From NCBI RefSeq assembly GCF_009617585.1, contig NZ_WIXI01000041.1, forward strand, positions 62,001-126,000: a stretch of 64,000 nt of DNA. The letters are read 5' to 3'. The notes under the pieces are model-generated. The model made no database searches. It worked only from the letters and a program-made list of their open reading frames with translations, and was not told where the DNA came from. The DNA is from Endobacterium cereale (lineage in GTDB: Bacteria; Pseudomonadota; Alphaproteobacteria; Rhizobiales; Rhizobiaceae). The position numbers and the translations under genes are program-made. Of this stretch, positions 42,493 to 51,311 are shown one piece after another; within the stretch, counting starts at the first letter, position 1, and the number at the start of each line of letters is the position of its first letter.

Positions 42493-42956
42493 ACGGCACC
42501 GCCTGCGACGGCGTCGGCGGCGGGTAGCTCGATGCGGCCATTTTCCTCGCCGTCCCAATACTCGATAGCCTGAGCGGTGACCTTGATCAGGAGGATGCCG
42601 GGCGTGTCGACCCCATCGGGAAACCACCGATCCAGGTCCTTCACCCAGTGTTCTTCAAACAGCGCCTTATCTCGGATCAGACTGGCTTTCCCCTCGACGG
42701 CGATGAAAATGCCAGGCTTTCCAAGTATGCTCGGCGGTGCGGTGAATGTCAGGCCGACACCGGTATCGCGGCCGATCTCGCTGACCTTTTCCGTCTCCTC
42801 GTAAGAGAAAAACCAGGAGTCGCCGTCGTATTCGACATCTCCGTTATTGCTCATGGGGCGGCTGTTGATCCTACCGGAGCCGCCGTTTGTGTTAAACATA
42901 CAAAAGTCGATCTTGCTCAGCTTCTTCGAAAGCTCTTCCATCGTCATTGTGGTCAT
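42489..42956 (-). CDS. Pyridoxamine 5'-phosphate oxidase-like general stress protein
   Basis: About 155 residues: MTMEELSKKLSKIDFCMFNT, RPMSNNGDVEYDGDSWFFSY, KVSEIGRDTGVGLTFTAPPS, then FIAVEGKASLIRDKALFEEH. This is the split-barrel flavin-binding fold of the general stress protein 26 group. It probably binds FMN or a relative. The start at 42956 has GGAGGA upstream, and an EcfG-like promoter drives it and DUF3140. Confidence 0.9.
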   Translation of the reverse strand: MTTMTMEELSKKLSKIDFCMFNTNGGSGRINSRPMSNNGDVEYDGDSWFFSYEETEKVSEIGRDTGVGLTFTAPPSILGKPGIFIAVEGKASLIRDKALFEEHWVKDLDRWFPDGVDTPGILLIKVTAQAIEYWDGEENGRIELPAADAVAGGAV

Positions 42957-42988
42957 CCGGTTCCTCCTAGAATAAGGTACCATGCTTG

Positions 42989-43013
42989 AACAGCGAGGAC
43001 CGGCTGATGTTCC
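42989..43013 (-). promoter_or_regulatory. EcfG-like promoter for the PPOX-DUF3140 operon
   Basis: On the minus strand, GGAAC (43013-43009), 16 bases, TGTT (42992-42989), 32 bases before the ATG. Confidence 0.55.
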
Positions 43014-43014
43014 A

Positions 43015-43151
43015 ATCAGCCAATTTTCGTAGGAGCCGATCTCAATGAGGCTACCGTCCGGATCGCGGTAGTACCGATGTGAGCGTTCCCCCCAGAAAAG
43101 CGGCGGGCGAATTCCGGTGTGCAGGAAGCATGCAGGAAGCAACTCAGTCAT
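43015..43151 (-). pseudogene. C-terminal remnant of a VOC/glyoxalase-family protein
   Basis: The frame upstream of the PPOX start reads GIRPPLFWGERSHRYYRDPD then GSLIEIGSYE, the typical end of a vicinal-oxygen-chelate protein with its metal-binding Glu. The rest of the gene is gone. The stress promoter now lies at its end. Confidence 0.6.
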
Positions 43152-43305
43152 TGCCGCTTAAACACCGATGGTTTTAGCGTGCGTGATGTTGCCAGATCTC
43201 CAGAGGGCGAGGTCAGTCAATCAGCAGTTGCAGACATCGGCTCGGCAGGTCAGTGCGTATTCGGGTAATGTACGGTGGCACACAACGGCATTGGTAAAGC
43301 CTATC

Positions 43306-43536
43306 TCAAGGTGCATTCGCAGCGGGAGTCGCGACAGGAGCTGCACCTTCCGGGGCCGGGTCGGCGTCGAATGGCGTCATATACAGCCATGACAAAAACA
43401 GTGTCAGGGCGAATGCTGCCACCCCGACTGCCAGCTTTGTTTTGGAAGAGCCTGCCTTTCCTCCCGGTTTTCCCTCCCGTTCATATTCCGTGGTAGGATC
43501 GACTGATCCAAACGGGTCCTTTCCTTGTTGTCGCAT
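43306..43536 (-). CDS. Small single-span membrane protein
   Basis: A 76-residue protein. The N-terminal half is hydrophilic (DPFGSVDPTTEYEREGKPGG), followed by one transmembrane segment (LAVGVAAFALTLFLSWLY) and a short Pro/Ala-rich tail. Many such proteins in this region of rhizobial genomes are stress-related. GGAG is found upstream of the ATG. The function is unknown. Confidence 0.6.
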   Translation of the reverse strand: MRQQGKDPFGSVDPTTEYEREGKPGGKAGSSKTKLAVGVAAFALTLFLSWLYMTPFDADPAPEGAAPVATPAANAP

Positions 43537-43657
43537 ATGCTGGCTCCTCGTTAGGCTCGTTGTCGATTACTGTGCTCAACTGTAGCCGCCCGCGGCCCGG
43601 GCTTTCGCCGCATCTCGCTGGGCATCGGCCGAGGCGTCTGACGTGTCGTGCCCGATA

Positions 43658-43909
43658 CTACTCTCGTCGTTCGAATTGCCATGTCCGGTAGTCCGAGCTG
43701 TAAGTTGTCGCGGATCGAAAGATATCAGCGGTTGTGCGCCACTCGAGGACGGCGTTCCCCTCATCGTCGATGACGTTCACGAACTCCGACGTGGCTTCGC
43801 CCAACACTGCGTGGCAGGAAGCCCAGAATTCTTTCGCTGCGTTTTCCTCGTCGGATCCGTGCAGGACCAAAGGGGTTGAAAGCTCCGCCTTGTCGGTAAA
43901 CAGACTCAC
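43658..43909 (-). CDS. Small hypothetical protein
   Basis: An 83-residue frame: MSLFTDKAELSTPLVLHGSD, EENAAKEFWASCHAVLGEAT, SEFVNVIDDEGNAVLEWRT. The beta-alpha pattern looks like a real small protein. The overlapping frame at 43576-43764 (Ser/Ala/Asp-rich) is less likely but might be a frameshifted extension of it. Confidence 0.5.
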   Translation of the reverse strand: MSLFTDKAELSTPLVLHGSDEENAAKEFWASCHAVLGEATSEFVNVIDDEGNAVLEWRTTADIFRSATTYSSDYRTWQFERRE

Positions 43910-44019
43910 TATGACATCGACAACTCGGGGTCCCTAAAGTCGATGCAGCGCGTCGATCAAGTCGTGTGTGATCTGAGCCATAGGGTTCCTTTAACTCGTG
44001 GGGTTTCTGGTCGCGCCTA

Positions 44020-44364
44020 TCACGATCGGTCGGTGTCGCCATTTCCAAATGTTCTTCGATCCGCATCAAGAGGATTGAACTTGTCTACTGGGGACGGGGC
44101 CGAATTTTCTGTATCCGAAGGAGGAGCGGCAGCAGGCCAGTCGTTTGACGGCTCCTGAACCTGTTCGTGTTCCACGGAACCTGTGCTGGTCGGAGGCGAA
44201 ACGCCGCCATGATGATCGCCGGACCAAGTCTGGGCAGCGCCAGTCGCGTTACCGCCGATTTCTCTTTCAGCGTCGCTCCAGTGCCGAACGTGCTGCCCGT
44301 CCGGCTTTCCTTCCGCCTCCCATTTGGCGTGAGCGGCAGCGCGGATTTCATCTTCATTGCTCAT
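44020..44364 (-). CDS. DUF2934 domain protein
   Basis: A 114-residue acidic protein. The N-terminal DUF2934 block is EIRAAAHAKWEAEGKPDGQH and VRHWSDAEREI; the rest is disordered, Pro/Ser/Asp-rich. It is a paralogue of the 38353 protein, with the same WE-EG-P-G-H-HW spacing. GGAGGAC precedes the ATG, and an EcfG-like promoter lies just upstream. Confidence 0.85.
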   Translation of the reverse strand: MSNEDEIRAAAHAKWEAEGKPDGQHVRHWSDAEREIGGNATGAAQTWSGDHHGGVSPPTSTGSVEHEQVQEPSNDWPAAAPPSDTENSAPSPVDKFNPLDADRRTFGNGDTDRS

Positions 44365-44390
44365 GTCGTCCTCCTGTTTCTGTCTGACAG

Positions 44391-44415
44391 AACCAGCGAC
44401 TTTGCTGCGAGTTCC
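44391..44415 (-). promoter_or_regulatory. EcfG-like promoter for the second DUF2934 gene
   Basis: On the minus strand, GGAAC (44415-44411), 16 bases, GGTT (44394-44391). Confidence 0.5.
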
Positions 44416-44666
44416 GCTCCCAGTCGAGATTCGAAGGCACCAGCGCTGAGCGATTTCCGGGGCGGTGAATAATCAAGGCAGTTTAGCGGTCAGTTAGGAT
44501 GGTTAGCCCTCATTGGGGTACGGAGTGAGACTCTGTACCTAATCTGCCACAAATCATCGCGACGGACGGCACGACGATGGATTGTTTGTGTCGAAATGAT
44601 GAATTCTGAGATCTGTCACCTAAGTCCTATGATGGCGCTTGAAGCCTTCCAACCAGGATCCCTGAC

Positions 44667-45413
44667 ATGAATAATTTCAAACGAGTTCTTCTGACCTGTG
44701 CACTCTCAGCCGCAATGATCAGTGCCGCCAGCGCTGCCGACATGGCTGTCGAAGAGGCTCCGGTCGTGGTGCCGTTGACATCCGGATTCTACATCGGCTC
44801 GCTGAGCTCAGTCAGCTTTCTCGATGACACTACATTTACGACGGGCGGCGACGCTATCTCGACGGACTATGACACTGGCTTCTACAGCTCGATCCGCGCA
44901 GGTTACAATTTTGGCTCCATGGGCTTCATCTCCCCGCGCGTCGAACTCGAACTCGGTTACGGAAGCGCATCGGTTGACGCCCATTCCGTCAATGGTGCAG
45001 GCGTGCCGGGCATCGACTCGTTCGGCGACGCACGATCGTTTCAGGGATACGTCAACGGATACCTCGACATTCCCCTCACGAACGATGGCTTCTTCAGTGC
45101 CGTCACGCCATTCGTCGGCGGCGGTGTCGGCTTTATGAACCTGGAATTGCGGAAGCAGGGCGTTGCGGGAGCCGCGACGTACATCGATGATAGCGATACC
45201 CAGTTTGCCTACCATCTGGACGCGGGCGTCGGCATCAACTTGCAGGGCATCGGTCTCTTCTCCGACATGTCGTTGTTCGATAACACTACGCTCGATATCG
45301 GCTACCGCTTCACGGCGGCCGATGACTTCGACTTCGTAGCACGCGATGGCTCGGCATCCAGCACCGACTTCAGAAGCCATGCGGTGACCTTCGGCCTGCG
45401 CAAGCAGTTCTGA
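44667..45413 (+). CDS. Outer-membrane beta-barrel protein
   Basis: A 248-residue porin-like protein. MNNFKRVLLTCALSAAMISA then ASAAD is a signal peptide. The mature protein is made of alternating beta strands with aromatic girdles (FYIGSLSSVSFLDD, FYSSIRAGYNFGSMGF, LDIGYRFTAADDFDFVARDG) and ends in Phe (VTFGLRKQF), the signature for BAM insertion. It is similar to the Omp25/Omp31-type or OmpW-like small barrels of alphaproteobacteria. The pore or adhesion role is not known. Confidence 0.9.
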   Translation: MNNFKRVLLTCALSAAMISAASAADMAVEEAPVVVPLTSGFYIGSLSSVSFLDDTTFTTGGDAISTDYDTGFYSSIRAGYNFGSMGFISPRVELELGYGSASVDAHSVNGAGVPGIDSFGDARSFQGYVNGYLDIPLTNDGFFSAVTPFVGGGVGFMNLELRKQGVAGAATYIDDSDTQFAYHLDAGVGINLQGIGLFSDMSLFDNTTLDIGYRFTAADDFDFVARDGSASSTDFRSHAVTFGLRKQF

Positions 45414-45477
45414 TGAATTAGCGGGAGGTGTGGCTTTCTAAGCTCCTCCCGCATCCGTTGAACTTGAGGATATCGTC

Positions 45478-45870
45478 TTGCAAAAAGACTTTGGGCGAAA
45501 GTGTCAGATGGCTACAGCGGTCATTGCTGCACTAATCCTCGCGTCCTGCAACCAAGACGACGATATTCTACAAGAAACACAATCTGCTCCGTCAGGACAG
45601 AGCACCAATGCGGCCGCGCCGGACGTTGTGGCGATCGAGCGGGCTATGGCTGCGGCCCCGCAGCAGCAAACGAACAGCGTGCCTTGGGCGAGCCCTACGA
45701 CCGGTAGCGCAGGGGTTTTGAGCTATACTGAAAGCCGCAGCGCCGATGGTCGCACATGCCGTGCCTTTCTCAGCAGCCGTCAATCCTTAGACGGTGGTGA
45801 CACTTTGAACGGGCAGGCATGCGCTGAAGGCGACGGGCGTTGGCGGGTCAATTCTCTCAACGCGCAATAG
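45478..45870 (+). CDS. Lipoprotein with a 17-kDa surface-antigen-like C-terminus
   Basis: A 130-residue protein from the TTG at 45478, with GAGG upstream; an ATG at 45508 is in frame. The lipobox is ILASC after a hydrophobic stretch (ATAVIAALILASC). The C-terminal half (SRSADGRTCRAFLSSRQSLD, GQACAEGDGRWRV) matches the end domain of rickettsial 17-kDa surface antigens. It would be anchored in the envelope. It lies 64 bases after the OMP and may be co-expressed. Confidence 0.75.
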   Translation: MQKDFGRKCQMATAVIAALILASCNQDDDILQETQSAPSGQSTNAAAPDVVAIERAMAAAPQQQTNSVPWASPTTGSAGVLSYTESRSADGRTCRAFLSSRQSLDGGDTLNGQACAEGDGRWRVNSLNAQ

Positions 45871-45910
45871 GTGCGGCCTACGCGCTTTGAGAAGATCAAG
45901 CAGTGCGCGG

Positions 45911-46621
45911 TTATGCCATCAAAAGATCGGTGGCACCGCGCAGGTCCCGAACTTCCGTATACGGTCGCCAGTCCGGATTGCCATTCTCACCTCTACGGTT
46001 AACCCAAATCGCGCGTAGTCCGAGTTCATGACAAGCCTTCATGTCGGTATACATGCCCATGGCTACGTGTACCGTTTCCTCAGGCGTGACACCCATCTGT
46101 CTGTATCCGTATTCGAAGATCTCCCTGGAAGGCTTGTAAGAACGAGCCTGCTCTGCTGTGATGACGTAGTCGAACGTCACACCGATACGCTCCACAGTAG
46201 GTTTGATCAGATCATCGTCCGAGTTCGTGAAGATCGCCAGCTTGTATCGAGTTTTCAACAGTCGGAGAGCCTCCGGGACATCTCGATGGGGCTCCATGTT
46301 CGCGGGCGCCGTCGCCATACGATCCAGCTCATCGCGATTGGCGGCAATCCCCCATTCGCCGAAAGCGTCATCGAAACCAATACGCAAAATATTCTTGAAC
46401 ATCCGATGGGGCTTGTCTGCGGTCAGCCTCTTGCTGTGAATGGAAAACCTCTCAACGATCGACTCGGCCGATACGTCGCTCGCATCGTGGGCATCGAGGA
46501 TGATTGTTGCTTCCCGTGTCAGTACCTCGTACCAATCAACAAGAGTTCCATAGCAGTCGAAGGTGATGATTTTGGTTTGCGAGCCGAAATCGTTCGACGG
46601 ACATTCTAGCTGAGCTGACAT
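45911..46621 (-). CDS. Haloacid dehalogenase type II-like HAD hydrolase
   Basis: A 236-residue HAD protein. Motif I is TFDCYGTLVDW (nucleophile Asp), motif II is AIFTNSDDD, motif III is the Lys in SYKPSREIFEYG, and motif IV is VAMGMYTDMKA. The cap matches class II haloacid dehalogenase. The substrate may be a 2-haloacid or a phosphate ester. A consensus-quality EcfG promoter lies upstream. Confidence 0.9.
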   Translation of the reverse strand: MSAQLECPSNDFGSQTKIITFDCYGTLVDWYEVLTREATIILDAHDASDVSAESIVERFSIHSKRLTADKPHRMFKNILRIGFDDAFGEWGIAANRDELDRMATAPANMEPHRDVPEALRLLKTRYKLAIFTNSDDDLIKPTVERIGVTFDYVITAEQARSYKPSREIFEYGYRQMGVTPEETVHVAMGMYTDMKACHELGLRAIWVNRRGENGNPDWRPYTEVRDLRGATDLLMA

Positions 46622-46648
46622 CGCGGCTTCCTCATACCCTCAGGTCGA

Positions 46649-46674
46649 AACGGTGACGTGATGCCTAAGGTTCC
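46649..46674 (-). promoter_or_regulatory. EcfG promoter (exact consensus) for the HAD gene
   Basis: On the minus strand, GGAAC (46674-46670), 17 bases, CGTT (46652-46649). Both boxes match the consensus exactly. Confidence 0.65.
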
Positions 46675-46757
46675 CGGATGGTCGCCCGGCAACGACGGGC
46701 CGGTAGTGCAAAGTTCGCCGCACCGACCAAAGACGATCAAAACTTCTGCGCTAAGAT

Positions 46758-46995
46758 GGTCGGGTCGTCTCGGGTATCCATCGCCAGATCGGGCAGAGAT
46801 TGCGTATCTTCGGGATCATACTCTGCTAAAAGTATCACGCTTAGGAATGCAACTCCCGCACGATCTCTTTCTTGGAGGCCTTCGGATGCTTTTCCTTCAC
46901 GGCCTCGATCAGCGCCTTCGGCTTCATCCCCGGACTGCCAGCTCTCTGATCGTGGCAGCCATCGCCTCGATCTCCTGGAGCTTCTTTTCCCTCAT
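46758..46995 (-). pseudogene. Frameshifted copy of the small helical gene at 37935
   Basis: It begins MREKKLQEIEAMAATIRELA, as in the intact copy. A single base is missing at the Val-Pro-Gly position (GGCAGTCCGGGG against GGCCGTTCCGGGG), giving a stop after Arg-Gly. The downstream sequence remains similar but in another frame. Confidence 0.75.
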
Positions 46996-47081
46996 GCGCG
47001 ATCCCCGTGCGACTGCCGTGTGGCAGCCTGGCATATCCAGTGAACGGTTCGACAATAGCGCGTCCAGATTACCGCTCGTTA
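46758..47081. repeat. Direct repeat copy 2 (~320 bp)
   Basis: A diverged copy of 37941-38252, same orientation. Differences include substitutions, a 1-base deletion within the gene and short insertions. Confidence 0.8.
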
Positions 47082-47152
47082 ACTTGTACGCCATACTGGG
47101 AGGCACGGGGCATATCGGAAAACAGGTCGTGAGCACGCTTTGCCAGGAATAA
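47078..47152 (+). pseudogene. N-terminal remnant of an NmrA-like protein
   Basis: The frame reads LYAILGGTGHIGKQVVSTLC, the Rossmann start of an NmrA-type protein, and stops at a TAA after QE. Further similar fragments (ITRDKLKAEEIT) follow in another frame to ~47280. It complements the C-terminal remnant at 38888. Confidence 0.65.
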
Positions 47153-47366
47153 GCGGATCATTGCGATCACCCGCGACAAGCTCAAGGCGGAAGAGATCAC
47201 TACGACATGGTCGAGGGCGTGGCGTTTGACGTCCCGGATCCTCCACCCCACGCGCACTTTCGAAATTCCTTGCTGTTTCAGGCCGAAGTGCCGAGGCACA
47301 GTCCCAACGCTTCAATTGGGTGAATAAGTTGTCCGATCTGACGTCTCCTGACACGGTTGGGTGGGG

Positions 47367-47385
47367 GAGGGCGCATAGCGCCCTC
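47367..47385 (-). terminator. Hairpin just after katE
   Basis: GAGGGCGC and GCGCCCTC form a perfect 8-bp stem with a 3-base loop, 9 bases past the katE stop. There is no T-run after it, so it may act as an RNA 3' end stabiliser or a weak terminator. Confidence 0.45.
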
Positions 47386-47393
47386 TCTTGGGA

Positions 47394-49562
47394 TCACTTC
47401 TCCAGCGGCGGTGAGGCTTTACCGAGCTTGATTGACGGCTCACGTCCCCAGACCCGCAGCTTGCCGAGCTCCAATACAAACCCGGCCAAGCCTTCCTCTC
47501 CAGGCAGGGCAATCGTTCCCTCGTCAAGGGAAGCGGCAATTCCGGCCTTCTCGAGCAGCGGGAGCGCGGATGCGTCGTAACCAATGAACTTGCAGTGCTG
47601 GAAAGCATCGGCCACAAAATCGCGTGCGGTGGCCTCAATGATCAGATCCTCGACGCCTTCCGGAGAAGTCAGTAACGCGACAGCGTCGAACAAGACAGAC
47701 GGTCCGCCGTCGATCATGTGGTGGGCTTTGACAAGTTTGCCGTCGGAGGCCACTACACCCCCTACTTTTGGGGCGATCAATTCCGCAACACCTTTGTCGG
47801 CAATCACGGCACTTACCAGACCCTTGAGCAGCTTGGCATCGACGCCGTCCGTCACGAGGATACCAAGTTTACGTCCCTCAAAACGCTTGGGGCCGCGCTC
47901 GACAATGCTCAGGGCAGGCGAGGGCTCAAGATCTTGACGGGTAGGCATAGCCGCGTCTGCCGGCTTTGGCATCGACTGAATGCCGAGTTTCTGGGCTACG
48001 GTTGTTGCAAGTGTCTCATCAATGTTCAGCAGGTGTGACACCATGCGTTCGCGAATGACAGGGTTCTCGACCTTGCTGAGTTCAAATGTCAGAGCCATGG
48101 CAATATGCCGTTGTTCAGGCGGGGTCTGACTGATGAAGAACTGCCGCGCTTGACTGTAGTGATCTGCAAAACTCTCAGGACGCAGTCGAACCTTTTGGCC
48201 CTGTTCCTCAGATGGGAAATGACGGTATCCACGTGTGGGCGATTCCCTTGGACCCTCGCCACGAGAGTTCGGCTGGTAATTCGTGCGACCCACAGGGTTG
48301 CGCATCGCCATATGGCCGTCCTGCTGGAAATTATGAAAAGGACACTTTGGCGCATTGATCGGAAGGTGGGTAAAGTTTGGCCCACCTAGCCGTTTTAGTT
48401 GTGTATCAAGATAAGAGAAATTCCGGCCCTGCAGCAGCGGGTCATTGCTGAAATCGATGCCAGGGGGCACGTTCTGGGTCATAAACGCGACTTGCTCGGT
48501 CTCGGCGAAAAAGTTATCGGGCATGCGGTCGAGAACCAATCGGCCAATTGGTTGGACTGGCAGGATTTCTTCTGGAATGATTTTCGTTGGATCGAGAATG
48601 TCGAAATCGAAATTATCGGCAAATTCCTGGTCGAAAAGCTGAACGCAAAGCTCCCATTCCGGAAAATTGCCCGATTGGATTGATTGCCAAAGATCACGAC
48701 GGTGAAAGTCCGGGTCAGCGCCATTGATCTTGACGGCCTCGTTCCATGCGACAGACTGGAGACCAAGCTTCGGCTTCCAGTGGAATTTGACGAATGTGGA
48801 TTCATCCTTGGCGTTGACGAAGCGGAAGGTGTGGACGCCGAAGCCTTCCATAAACCGGAATGAGCGAGGGATCGTGCGGTCTGACATGATCCACATGACC
48901 ATGTTCATGCTTTCGGGCGTCAGGCTGATGAAGTCCCAAAAATTGTCATGGGCAGTCTGAGCCTGTGGAAATGCCCGATCCGGCTCCTGTTTCGCAGCAT
49001 GGATGATGTCAGGAAACTTGATTGCGTCCTGAATGAAGAACACCGGAATATTGTTGCCGACGAGGTCCCAGTTTCCTTCCTGTGTATACATCTTCACGGC
49101 AAAACCGCGGACATCGCGGGCGAGGTCGGCTGACCCCTTGTTGCCGGCGACGGTCGAGAAGCGGACGAAAACGGGGGTTTTTTCCCCTGCGCGCTGAAAA
49201 ATATCGGCACGAGTATAGGCAGCAAGAGATTCGTAGGTTTCGAAGAAGCCGTGGGCACCGTAGCCGCGTGCGTGAACAACCCGTTCAGGAATGCGTTCAT
49301 GGTCGAAATGGAACATCTTCTCCCGGTAATGGAAGTCGTCCATTAAGGCCGGACCGCGCGCGCCTACCCGCAGAGTGTTTTGATCGTCTGAAACTGGCCC
49401 GCCCTGCGCCGTCGTGAGAATGTCGTGGCCATCCTCCGCGATCTGGTGCAGTTCACCGCCCTGACCCCGATGGAGCTGCTGATCGTGAATAGTGACAGTT
49501 TCGAGCGAAGCAGAAGGATTGGCGGCTGTTGAACTTTTTGGCGTCGTCGACTTCTTGGCCAT
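47394..49562 (-). CDS. katE: Large-subunit monofunctional catalase HPII
   Basis: A 722-residue clade 2 catalase. The distal heme His is in [16 protein letters not shown], and the substrate-channel Asn in [18 protein letters not shown]. The proximal Tyr region lies near [13 protein letters not shown]. The C-terminal ~150 residues form the flavodoxin/GATase-like domain of large catalases ([20 protein letters not shown]). It removes H2O2 in stationary phase and stress. GGAGAG precedes the ATG at 49562. The leader holds a small ORF and a terminator, and an EcfG-like promoter lies further up. Confidence 0.95.
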   Translation of the reverse strand: MAKKSTTPKSSTAANPSASLETVTIHDQQLHRGQGGELHQIAEDGHDILTTAQGGPVSDDQNTLRVGARGPALMDDFHYREKMFHFDHERIPERVVHARGYGAHGFFETYESLAAYTRADIFQRAGEKTPVFVRFSTVAGNKGSADLARDVRGFAVKMYTQEGNWDLVGNNIPVFFIQDAIKFPDIIHAAKQEPDRAFPQAQTAHDNFWDFISLTPESMNMVMWIMSDRTIPRSFRFMEGFGVHTFRFVNAKDESTFVKFHWKPKLGLQSVAWNEAVKINGADPDFHRRDLWQSIQSGNFPEWELCVQLFDQEFADNFDFDILDPTKIIPEEILPVQPIGRLVLDRMPDNFFAETEQVAFMTQNVPPGIDFSNDPLLQGRNFSYLDTQLKRLGGPNFTHLPINAPKCPFHNFQQDGHMAMRNPVGRTNYQPNSRGEGPRESPTRGYRHFPSEEQGQKVRLRPESFADHYSQARQFFISQTPPEQRHIAMALTFELSKVENPVIRERMVSHLLNIDETLATTVAQKLGIQSMPKPADAAMPTRQDLEPSPALSIVERGPKRFEGRKLGILVTDGVDAKLLKGLVSAVIADKGVAELIAPKVGGVVASDGKLVKAHHMIDGGPSVLFDAVALLTSPEGVEDLIIEATARDFVADAFQHCKFIGYDASALPLLEKAGIAASLDEGTIALPGEEGLAGFVLELGKLRVWGREPSIKLGKASPPLEK

Positions 49563-49590
49563 TGTTCTCTCCTGGAACGGTTAAGATGAG

Positions 49591-49613
49591 AAAAAGCCGC
49601 CCGTAAGGCGGCC
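49591..49613 (-). terminator. Intrinsic terminator inside the katE leader
   Basis: On the minus strand, GCCGCC and GGCGGC form a stem around TTACG, followed by TTTTTC. It lies between the predicted katE promoter and its ATG, and after the SDR gene. It could end SDR transcripts, attenuate katE, or both. Confidence 0.75.
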
Positions 49614-49633
49614 TTGCTGGAAAAGAGAGCAGG

Positions 49634-49684
49634 TCAAGCGCAAGAGACGTCTGTAAGATCGGCCAGAGTCTCGGATGCGGCCAT
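49634..49684 (-). CDS. Possible leader peptide in the katE 5' region
   Basis: A 16-codon ORF, MAASETLADLTDVSCA, with GCGGGGG upstream of its ATG at 49684. It ends 20 bases before the terminator hairpin stem. The layout of short ORF, then terminator, then gene is that of a translation-sensed attenuator. It is seen only as sequence layout; no relative is known to me. Confidence 0.4.
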   Translation of the reverse strand: MAASETLADLTDVSCA

Positions 49685-49714
49685 GACAAGCCCCCGCTTG
49701 ACGAACAGTGAGAG

Positions 49715-49740
49715 AACTCCACAGCTTCACGGAATGTTCC
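49715..49740 (-). promoter_or_regulatory. EcfG-like promoter for katE
   Basis: On the minus strand, GGAAC (49740-49736), 17 bases, AGTT (49718-49715). The first -10 base differs from consensus. Confidence 0.45.
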
Positions 49741-49757
49741 GGAAAAAGTGATAGATG

Positions 49758-50681
49758 CTAGTCTGCCAAGTCTTCTCGCTTCATGCGGGCTCTTATCCCA
49801 CCGTCTACCCCCATGCCGTCGAGAATGGGGTGATAGATTGCGCCAGTGTGGGACGCTTTGTCGTCGCCTCGCTCAGATTCCTTTTTCGCGATATCTGCAG
49901 ACATCCGCTCCGTTAGGTCCGGCATCAAATGATGCGACATGTCGGAGGCTTTCGCCTTCCATCCGACTGGACGCTCTTCTTTTGGTGTGAGGCAGGATCT
50001 TACGATAGCATCGACGACAATTTCAGGGTCGTCCATCATCGCCATACGTGGCTCGTGGCCGGTATAGTTGGCGGCATGGGTCCACCACGGCGTGTCGACC
50101 GCCCACGGCATGATCGTGCCGACTTTAATGTCGTCCAATCCTGCCAACCGCAGCTCCTCATTGAGCGATCGGCTTAGGCTGAGCACGCCGGCTTTTGTCG
50201 CCGCGTAAGTGTTTTGAAGAGCGAGCGGGACCTCGCTGTCGATCGAGCCAGTATTGATCAAGGTGCCATATCCCTGTTCAGCGAACTGGCGAAGGGCAGC
50301 ATGTGCTCCATAGATCAGACCTTTCAGATTGACGTCCACGAGACGGGAGTGATCCTCGATCGGAATATCCCAGAAATAGCCGATCGCCCCGATACCGACA
50401 TTATTGATCCAGACATCGATGCTCCCGAACCGAGCGATAGCTGCCTCAGCGATAGCCGAAACCTGCGCAGGATCAGAGACGTCTGCCTCTACCGCAAGGG
50501 CGCTCCCGCCTCGGCTACCGATCTCAGAGACCATCTCATCGAGCATGGACTTGCGCCGTGCAGCGATAACGACAGACGCGCCTTCCGCGGCCAGTTTGAT
50601 GGCTGCACCCCGGCCGAAGCCACTGGAGGCTCCAACGACTACCACTACCAGATTACGCAAACTGTCAGGACGAGCGCTCAT
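49758..50681 (-). CDS. Short-chain dehydrogenase/reductase
   Basis: A ~307-residue SDR. The cofactor motif is VVVGASSGFGRGAAIKL, NNVG is in VWINNVGIGAIG, and the catalytic residues are the Ser of NTGSIDSE and YAATKAGV (Y-x-x-x-K). A C-terminal extension of ~60 residues (SDMSHHLMPDLTERMSADIA) is beyond the usual SDR length. The start at 50681 is preferred because AAGGAGATCT lies before it. The gene stands alone; the substrate is unknown. Confidence 0.9.
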   Translation of the reverse strand: MSARPDSLRNLVVVVVGASSGFGRGAAIKLAAEGASVVIAARRKSMLDEMVSEIGSRGGSALAVEADVSDPAQVSAIAEAAIARFGSIDVWINNVGIGAIGYFWDIPIEDHSRLVDVNLKGLIYGAHAALRQFAEQGYGTLINTGSIDSEVPLALQNTYAATKAGVLSLSRSLNEELRLAGLDDIKVGTIMPWAVDTPWWTHAANYTGHEPRMAMMDDPEIVVDAIVRSCLTPKEERPVGWKAKASDMSHHLMPDLTERMSADIAKKESERGDDKASHTGAIYHPILDGMGVDGGIRARMKREDLAD

Positions 50682-50797
50682 ATCAGATCTCCTTTGGTTT
50701 CTGGTTAGAAGGCCGAGCAGACCAGGATGTTCCATCCGCCTCCATCTGGATGATTAAGTCGAGGGCGCTAAGTCTCTGACGAAGTAGGGAGGACCTC

Positions 50798-51304
50798 ATG
50801 GAAAGACCGCAAATTCGATCGGATGGGCTCCAACTTAATGAACATCGTCAATTTCAGGAGCGGTTCTGGAAATTCGAGCGTGTCGCCTGGATCGCCTTTG
50901 CTGTCGTTACAGTCAGCGCGCTCTTGGGTTTAACCGGAGGAGGAGGGCCTTTGGCTACTGTGTCGATTGAAAGTGCGGATGCGCTTATATCGTATCCCCG
51001 GGTGGCACGGTGGGAGACTGCAGACGAACTACAGATCGCCTTACAGCCGCGAGCTGGCGCTACCGAGCGAAGAGTGATGCTTGCGCCTGAGTTCGCAAAA
51101 AGTTTTCAGCTGGAAGATGTACAGCCGCGACCCAGCAAGAGCACAGTCAGCGACCTGGGCCAGATCCTTGTCTTCGACAATCCTGACACGCAGGGCGGCC
51201 AGATAACCATGCATATCCGGGCGCAATCTGTCGGGCGAAGGTCTTTCACCATCACTATAGACGGCGGTATGCCAAACGCTCTCACGACTTACGTCTTACC
51301 CTGA
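50798..51304 (+). CDS. Membrane-anchored hypothetical protein paired with DUF421
   Basis: A 168-residue protein. One transmembrane helix near residues 30-50 (VAWIAFAVVTVSALLGLTGG) is followed by a beta-rich periplasmic domain (VSIESADALISYPRVARWET, GQITMHIRAQSVGRRSFTIT). GGGAGGA precedes the ATG. It sits 7 bases before the DUF421 gene, an association that recurs in alphaproteobacteria. The role is unknown. Confidence 0.8.
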   Translation: MERPQIRSDGLQLNEHRQFQERFWKFERVAWIAFAVVTVSALLGLTGGGGPLATVSIESADALISYPRVARWETADELQIALQPRAGATERRVMLAPEFAKSFQLEDVQPRPSKSTVSDLGQILVFDNPDTQGGQITMHIRAQSVGRRSFTITIDGGMPNALTTYVLP

Positions 51305-51311
51305 GGCCACT

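Noticed and set aside
50681..50735. EcfG-like promoter for the SDR at 49758
   Set aside because: GGAAC is present but the -10 reads CCTT, so it is not listed.
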